NCBI GenBank assembly: GCA_025350085.1
Contig: JANXYI010000225.1
Span: 1-11,159 of the forward strand
Origin: Deltaproteobacteria bacterium
GTDB taxonomy: Bacteria; Desulfobacterota; Desulfovibrionia; Desulfovibrionales; Desulfovibrionaceae
Length of the DNA: 11,159 nt
Direction: 5' to 3'
Made by a program: the position numbers and the translations under genes. Below are positions 7,104 to 11,159 of the stretch, one piece after another. The notes below the pieces were generated by a model. It had not been told where the DNA came from. It was given only the letters and a program-made list of their open reading frames with translations, and searched no databases. How positions within the stretch are numbered: the first letter of the stretch is position 1; each line of letters opens with the position of its first letter.

Positions 7104-9052
7104 TTTGCGCCGCCTGCCCCGCCCGGCCGGGCGTTGCCGGACCGGATTTCAGACTGGAGCTCAGGGGTCGGGGTGAACTCCGGGACCAGGCGCGTCAAGA
7201 GCGCGCGGATGGCCGGGCCGTCCAGGGCCTCTGCCGCGGCAGTGAGCTCGTCCAAGGTCCGGTTCAGCATGCAGGCCATGTCCGCCGGGTCCGCGCCCAG
7301 CGTGCCGCCAAGGACCATGATCTTCTCGTGCTCGGTGCGCACCACGCCCTCGCCCTCGGTGATGAGCTCCTCGAAAATCTTCTCGCCGGGCCTGAGGCCC
7401 GTGAACACGATGTCCACATCCACGCCAGGCTCCTTGCCCGAAAGCCGGATCAGGTCGCGGGCCATGTCCACGATGCGCACGGGCTCGCCCATGTCGAGCA
7501 CGAAGATCTCGCCGCCTGGGCCGCTGGCCTTGCTCAAGGCCCCGGCCTGGCTCAGCACGCTGGCCTGGAGAATGAGCTGGCAGGCCTCGGCAATGCTCAT
7601 GAAATAGCGGGTCATCTCCGGGTGCGTCACCGTGACCGGCCCGCCGCGCTCGATCTGGCGCCGGAAGAGCGGCACCACCGAGCCCGAGGAGCCCACCACG
7701 TTGCCGAAGCGCACGGCCATGAACCTTGTTGCGCTTCCGGCAAAACAGGCCATGAGCAGTTCGGTGACGCGCTTGCTCGCGCCCATGACGCTGGTGGGCC
7801 GCACGGCCTTGTCCGTGGACACGAGCACGAAGCGCTCAACACCGCTCTCCACGGCCGCCTGCATCACCGCGCGGGTGCCCAGGATGTTGTTGGTCACGGC
7901 CGAGGCCGGGTTCTCCTCCAGCATGGGCACGTGCTTGTAGGCCGCGGCGTGCAGCACCACGGACGGCCGGTGTTCGGCCATGACCGCGCGCATGAGGGAG
8001 AGATCGGCCACGCTGCCAAGTACGCAGGAATGGTCCGTGAAGCCCAGCTCGGACAACTCCCCGGCAATGGCGTAGAGATTGTACTCGCTTGAGTCCACCA
8101 GCACGAGGCGCGCGGGCCCAAAGCGCACCACCTGGCGGCAGAGCTCCGCGCCGATGGACCCGCCGCAGCCCGTGACCAGCACCACGCGCCCCTTGAGCAT
8201 GGCGGCGATGCCCGCCTCGTCCAGGGCCGCCTCGCTGCGGCCGAGCAGGTCCAGGTAGTCCACGGGCCTGAGCGTCAGGGCCACCCGGCCGTCCAAGAGC
8301 TCGCTGGTGGCGGGCAGGATGCGGTGCGGCAGCTTGGATGCCTTGCAGGCCTCCACGATGCTGCGCATCTGGGCCGCGCTGGCGTGGGACACCGCGATGC
8401 AGAGTTCCTCGGCCCCGCGCTCCTCGGCCACGCGGGCCAGATCAGCCACACCGCCCAGCACCTCGCGGCCGTGCAGGGAGCGCCCGAGCTTGGCCGGGTC
8501 GTCGTCCAAAAAGCCCACCACCTCGAAATTCAGGGCCGGAGACTGGTTGATCTCGCGCATCAGGCGCTCGCCCAGGTTGCCCGCGCCGATGACGAGCATG
8601 CGCCGGACCGGGCGCTCCGGATGCTGGCGCGCGCTGGTCCAGGCCGCGGTGCGGGCGTACATGGTGCGGATGGTCAGACGTACGCCCGCCGTGAACATCA
8701 GGCAGAGCAGGCCGTCGAGCGCCAGCACGCTGCGCGGAAACCCGATGAGCCCGAAGCGGAAGGCCACCAGGGCCACGAAAAGCGAGGAGGAGAGCACCAC
8801 GGCCTCGGTGAGCTTCCAGAAATCCACCAGGCTGGTGTAGCGCCACATGCCCCGGTACAGGCCGAGGAGCAGGAACACGCCGAGCTTGAGCGGCAGGTCG
8901 TACTTGAGCAGGCCGACGAGCTGCGCGCCGTAGAAGTTGGACAGGTTGAAGTCGAAACGCAGCAGGTAGCCGAGCGCCAGGGCCGCGGCAAAGCACAGAA
9001 GGTCTGCCGCCAGCATGAGGTAGAAGTTCAGGTTGCGCGGGTTGAAAAGCAT
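7100..9052 (-). CDS. pglF: Membrane-bound nucleotide-sugar 4,6-dehydratase (PglF/WbpM/CapD type)
   Basis: Catalyses the first step from UDP-GlcNAc to the 4-keto-6-deoxy sugar. The 650-aa protein has the full long-form architecture: about four N-terminal membrane helices (residues 10-130), a first Rossmann-like domain (VIGAGNLGER, 154-163; FLDDDPAKLG, 181-190), and the C-terminal SDR catalytic domain (about 288-585). The NAD(P)-binding loop is TGCGGSIG (294-301; usually TGAGGSIG). HAAAYKHVPMLEENP (368-382) and STDKAVRPTSVMGASK (412-427) are diagnostic. In the latter, Met423 occupies the classical SDR Tyr position, with Thr413, Asp414, Lys415 and Lys427, as in WbpM and PglF. A Gly/Pro-rich tail of about 30 residues ends the protein. 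The start ATG abuts the aminotransferase stop (TAGATG), so the two are translationally coupled. PglF is preferred because pglE- and pglD-like genes precede it; the exact sugar product is inferred. Confidence 0.95.
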   Translation of the reverse strand: MLFNPRNLNFYLMLAADLLCFAAALALGYLLRFDFNLSNFYGAQLVGLLKYDLPLKLGVFLLLGLYRGMWRYTSLVDFWKLTEAVVLSSSLFVALVAFRFGLIGFPRSVLALDGLLCLMFTAGVRLTIRTMYARTAAWTSARQHPERPVRRMLVIGAGNLGERLMREINQSPALNFEVVGFLDDDPAKLGRSLHGREVLGGVADLARVAEERGAEELCIAVSHASAAQMRSIVEACKASKLPHRILPATSELLDGRVALTLRPVDYLDLLGRSEAALDEAGIAAMLKGRVVLVTGCGGSIGAELCRQVVRFGPARLVLVDSSEYNLYAIAGELSELGFTDHSCVLGSVADLSLMRAVMAEHRPSVVLHAAAYKHVPMLEENPASAVTNNILGTRAVMQAAVESGVERFVLVSTDKAVRPTSVMGASKRVTELLMACFAGSATRFMAVRFGNVVGSSGSVVPLFRRQIERGGPVTVTHPEMTRYFMSIAEACQLILQASVLSQAGALSKASGPGGEIFVLDMGEPVRIVDMARDLIRLSGKEPGVDVDIVFTGLRPGEKIFEELITEGEGVVRTEHEKIMVLGGTLGADPADMACMLNRTLDELTAAAEALDGPAIRALLTRLVPEFTPTPELQSEIRSGNARPGGAGGAK

Positions 9053-10267
9053 CTAGGGCCGCCCCTTGCGCGCCAGGCCCCTGATGATCCCGGCCACGCG
9101 CGCCACCTCGTCCTGGCCCATGGCCGTGCCCGAGGGCAGGCACAGCCCGCGCGCGAAGAGCTCCTCGGCCACGGCGCCGCCGAACATGCGGGCACCTGCG
9201 AACACCGGTTGCACGTGCATGGGCTTCCACACGGCCCTGGCCTCAATGTTTTCGGCTTCGAGCGCCTGGCGCAGGGCCTCGGGCGTGGCGCCGAAGACCT
9301 TGCCATCGACCTGGAGCACCGTGAGCCAGCGGTTGGACTTGCCGTACGCGGCCTCGGGCATGAAAAAGAGCCCCGGCAGATCGGCCAGCGCCTCCTGGTA
9401 CCAGCGGAAGATGAGCCGCCGCTTGGCCACGCGCGCCTCCAGCACCGACAGCTGGCCAAGGCCGATGGCCGCCAGGATGTTGCTCAGGCGGTAGTTGTAG
9501 CCGATCTCCTTGTGTTCGTAGTGCGGCCCTGGCTCGCGCGCCTGCTGCGAGAGCTTGCGCGCGCGAAGGATGAGTTCGCCGTCTTCCGAGGCCAGCATGC
9601 CGCCGCCGGAGGTGGTGATGATCTTGTTGCCGTTGAAGGAGAATATGCTGGCCTTCAAGCCCGGATACGCCCCGGCGTGGCTGGCGTCGTCGCCGTTCCC
9701 GTACCTCGCGCCCATGGCCTCGGCGGCGTCGGCCACGATGGGGACGCCAAAGGGCGCGCAGACGTCCAGCAGGCGCTGGTAGTCCGCGCACTGGCCGTAG
9801 AGGTCCGTGGGGATCACGGCCTTCACCCGGCGGCCCTCGGAGGTCAGGACGGTCAGCGCCTCGCGCAGGAGCGAAGGGTCCATGTTCCAGGTGGCGCGGT
9901 CGCAGTCCACAAAGACCGCCTCGGCCCCCAGGAAGCGCGCCGGGCTCACCGAGCCGATGAAGGTCAGGCTGGAGGCCAGCACAACATCACCCGGCCCGAC
10001 GCCCAGGCAGTGCAGGGCCAGGTGCATGGCCGCGGTGCCGCTCGTCACCGCCAGGCAGTGCGGCACGCCCGTCACTGCGGAAAAGGCCGCCTCAAAGGCG
10101 TCCACCTGCGGCCCGAGCGGCGCGATGTAGTTGCTGGCAAAGGCCTCGGCCACGCAGTGCTCCTCGCTGCCGCAGAGGTGCGGGGGCGAGAGGAACAGCC
10201 GTCCCTTCGGGGGCCTCTTCAGGGCTTTCAAGGGACCCTTCGGGGCTTCATGTCGGGATGTGCTCAT
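9053..10267 (-). CDS. pglE: DegT/DnrJ/EryC1/StrS sugar aminotransferase (PglE-like)
   Basis: PLP-dependent enzyme, 404 aa, expected to transfer the amino group of glutamate to C4 of the 4-keto sugar made by the next gene's product. The fold-type I sites are clear: SGTAA phosphate-contacting turn (76-80), DAAEAMGA with Asp180 for the PLP pyridine nitrogen, and the Schiff-base Lys215 in SFNGNKIITTSGGGM, wording typical of PglE/LegC enzymes. GYNYRLSNILAAIGLGQL (256-273) follows. The family usually begins near RLFLSPPH; here 22 extra Lys/Pro/Gly-rich residues precede it, encoded by DNA with a repeated 10-mer (10203-10212, 10236-10245). I keep the ATG at 10267 because it sits 14 bp after the upstream stop, but its Shine-Dalgarno is weak (CAGG) and a TTG at 10231 with AGGG in front is an alternative. 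The open frame continues upstream to 10576 inside pglD, which I reject. Confidence 0.94.
   Translation of the reverse strand: MSTSRHEAPKGPLKALKRPPKGRLFLSPPHLCGSEEHCVAEAFASNYIAPLGPQVDAFEAAFSAVTGVPHCLAVTSGTAAMHLALHCLGVGPGDVVLASSLTFIGSVSPARFLGAEAVFVDCDRATWNMDPSLLREALTVLTSEGRRVKAVIPTDLYGQCADYQRLLDVCAPFGVPIVADAAEAMGARYGNGDDASHAGAYPGLKASIFSFNGNKIITTSGGGMLASEDGELILRARKLSQQAREPGPHYEHKEIGYNYRLSNILAAIGLGQLSVLEARVAKRRLIFRWYQEALADLPGLFFMPEAAYGKSNRWLTVLQVDGKVFGATPEALRQALEAENIEARAVWKPMHVQPVFAGARMFGGAVAEELFARGLCLPSGTAMGQDEVARVAGIIRGLARKGRP
10203..10245. repeat. 10-bp direct repeat within the pglE 5' region
   Basis: CCCTTCGGGG occurs at 10203-10212 and again at 10236-10245, 33 bp (11 codons) apart and in frame. 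An inverted pair, GTCCCTT (10201-10207) and AAGGGAC (10230-10236), overlaps it. Each 10-mer is itself a small dyad (CCC-TTC-GGG), so the stretch can fold as RNA. Confidence 0.7.
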
Positions 10268-10281
10268 GCCACGGCCTGCCG

Positions 10282-10911
10282 TCAGCCCAGGTTTCTGGCG
10301 GGTACGCCGCCCACTGTGGCGCGCTCGGGCACGTCCTGGGTCACGGCAGCCCCGGCCCCGACCACGCTCCAGGCGCCGATGGTCACGCCGGGCACGGCGC
10401 AGGCCCCGATGCCGATCAGCGCGCCCTCGCCCACGCGGACGTTCCCGGCCAGGTGCACGCCCGGCGCCACATGGCTGTGCTGCGCAAGCTCGCCGTGGTG
10501 GTCCAGGCTGGCGCAGGTGTTCAGGATGGCGTTCTCGCGCACCAGGCCGCCGGTATTGATCACCACGCCCGCGCAAAGCACCGCGCCCGGGCTGATGACC
10601 ACGTCCGGGGCCAGCACGGCCGAGGGGTGGATGGCCGTGGCAAAGCGCTTGCCCGCGCTCGTGAGCTCGTTAAAGAGCCGGGCGCGCACGGCGTTGTCGC
10701 CAATGCCCAGGATGACGCAGTCGTGCGGCATGGCCGGCAGGTCGGCCAGCTTGCCCAGCACCGGCAGGCCCAGGACCCGGGTGCCCGCAAGCGCGGCCTC
10801 GTCGTCGAGGAAGCCCACGATCTCCATCTCCCGGCCCTTGGTCCACATCTGGAAGAGCACGTCGGCCACGACCTGGCCGTGTCCGCTGGCGCCCATGACG
10901 ATGATCTTCAT
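10282..10911 (-). CDS. pglD: PglD/NeuD-type sugar N-acetyltransferase
   Basis: Acetyl-CoA-dependent transferase, 209 aa, similar in size to Campylobacter PglD (about 195-200 aa), expected to acetylate the 4-amino group made by the PglE-like enzyme and so yield UDP-N,N'-diacetylbacillosamine. The N-terminal nucleotide-sugar domain starts MGASGHGQVVADV (6-18) with FLDD at 34-37. The C-terminal half is a left-handed beta-helix of hexapeptide repeats (about 100-190), with the family ending GGVPARNLG. The probable catalytic base is His138 in ASLDHHGELAQHSHVAPG, with His145 and His147 further along. The ATG at 10911 has GGAGG (plus-strand 10917-10921) at 5-nt spacing and a good promoter upstream, so this is the first gene of the operon; pglE starts 14 bp after its stop. 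The NeuD family also includes O-acetyltransferases of sialic acid, but the neighbours favour PglD. Confidence 0.94.
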   Translation of the reverse strand: MKIIVMGASGHGQVVADVLFQMWTKGREMEIVGFLDDEAALAGTRVLGLPVLGKLADLPAMPHDCVILGIGDNAVRARLFNELTSAGKRFATAIHPSAVLAPDVVISPGAVLCAGVVINTGGLVRENAILNTCASLDHHGELAQHSHVAPGVHLAGNVRVGEGALIGIGACAVPGVTIGAWSVVGAGAAVTQDVPERATVGGVPARNLG

Positions 10912-10951
10912 CGCGGCCTCCGGCGGGTGTCCGCCGTGTGTTGTTTCCTGC

Positions 10952-10981
10952 TCTGTACCGCCCGGTCGGCGCTGGCGTCAA
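10952..10981 (-). promoter_or_regulatory. Candidate sigma70-type promoter of the pglDEF-like operon
   Basis: On the minus strand, TTGACG (10981-10976) is followed after 18 bp by TACAGA (10957-10952). The -35 box matches 5 of 6 consensus bases. The predicted start near 10945 leaves a leader of about 34 nt containing the GGAGG ribosome site of pglD. It is the best promoter match I noticed in the window. Confidence 0.5.
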
Positions 10982-10984
10982 TGA

Positions 10985-11159
10985 AACCGGGGGGCCCGGC
11001 CAATCAGGGGCTCCGCCCCTGCACCCCGCCCAGGGGTTCCACCCCTGGGGGGAATGATTCCCCCCGGACCCCCTCATTTGCTCGCCGCGATTGCTTCAGC
11101 GGTCCCCGCCGCAGCAATCGCGGCCCAATGGGGAGTCCAGAGGGCCTCAGGCCCTTTGG
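10985..11159. repeat. Hairpin-dense intergenic stretch (REP-like)
   Basis: There is no convincing gene. At least five dyads follow each other: CAGGGGC/GCCCCTG (11005-11021, TCC loop), CCAGGGGT/ACCCCTGG (11030-11048, TCC loop), a perfect 9-bp pair around position 11056 (11047-11065), an 11-bp pair (11084-11094 with 11114-11124), and AGGGCCT/AGGCCCT (11141-11155). The first two share the same arm core and loop. Such GGGG-CTCCG-CCCC and GGGAATGATTCCC modules resemble interspersed intergenic elements I recall from Desulfovibrio-type genomes. The stretch may continue past the window edge and may include a terminator for an unseen gene. Confidence 0.6.

Noticed and set aside
6042..7607. A 521-codon open frame on the plus strand after tyrS
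   Set aside because: It has low-complexity Gln/Gly/His/Arg composition, spans the opposing terminators and lies antisense to the flippase-like gene and the end of pglF. It is a shadow frame.
10268..10576. A 103-codon upstream extension of the aminotransferase frame
   Set aside because: It lies inside pglD in another frame, is Arg/Gly rich and has no homology to the family. The ATG at 10267, just after the pglD stop, is the better start.
8324..10984. An 886-codon open frame on the plus strand opposite pglD, pglE and pglF
   Set aside because: It is very rich in His, Gln, Arg, Ala and Gly, matches no family, and runs antisense to three well-recognised genes. Long antisense frames are expected where GC-rich codon use leaves few stop triplets on the opposite strand.

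Overview
The window looks like chromosomal DNA from a GC-rich sulfate-reducing deltaproteobacterium of the Desulfovibrio type. The strongest clue is the bacterioferritin at 1227-1775, whose sequence closely resembles, from memory, the coproporphyrin-binding Desulfovibrio bacterioferritin. The other genes (RNase Y, YmdB-type phosphodiesterase, TyrRS, Kup) fit that group but do not prove it. The taxonomic call is inference, because no search was run. There are eight protein genes, one cut by the left edge. Nothing looks like a prophage, IS element, CRISPR array or tRNA/rRNA gene, and no gap between genes exceeds about 250 bp.

Layout. (1) 1-1029 (+): the 3' two thirds of rny (RNase Y), closed by a strong terminator at 1065-1097. 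(2) 1227-1775 (+): a single-gene bfr unit with its own candidate promoter, facing kup (3724-1853, -). The two share a bidirectional terminator at 1797-1833. (3) 3916-4707 and 4723-6009 (+): ymdB-type phosphodiesterase followed 15 bp later by tyrS. In many bacteria rny and ymdB are adjacent, so bfr and kup look like a block placed inside an older rny-ymdB-tyrS arrangement. (4) 10911-6153 (-): a four-gene operon, pglD-like acetyltransferase, pglE-like aminotransferase, pglF-like membrane 4,6-dehydratase, and a polytopic protein of the LPG_synthase_TM/flippase-like family. Spacings are 14 bp, 0 bp and a 4-bp overlap. A good sigma70-like promoter lies upstream (10952-10981) and a terminator downstream (6102-6146). 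(5) 10985-11159: a hairpin-dense non-coding stretch running off the right edge.

How the genes work together. The operon carries the three enzymes that convert UDP-GlcNAc to UDP-N,N'-diacetylbacillosamine or a close diamino-trideoxy sugar: dehydration by PglF, amination by PglE, acetylation by PglD. The fourth protein is a membrane protein of unknown role that is probably tied to use of that sugar. No glycosyltransferase or phosphoglycosyltransferase is in the window. RNase Y and the YmdB-type enzyme concern RNA decay and cyclic nucleotides, tyrS charges tRNA-Tyr, bfr stores iron and kup imports potassium.

I did not find a clear, previously undescribed defence or mobile system. The points most worth a second look are the flippase-like fourth gene of the bacillosamine operon, the repeat-encoded N-terminal extension of the aminotransferase, the hairpin cluster at the right edge, and a possibly leaderless start for ymdB.
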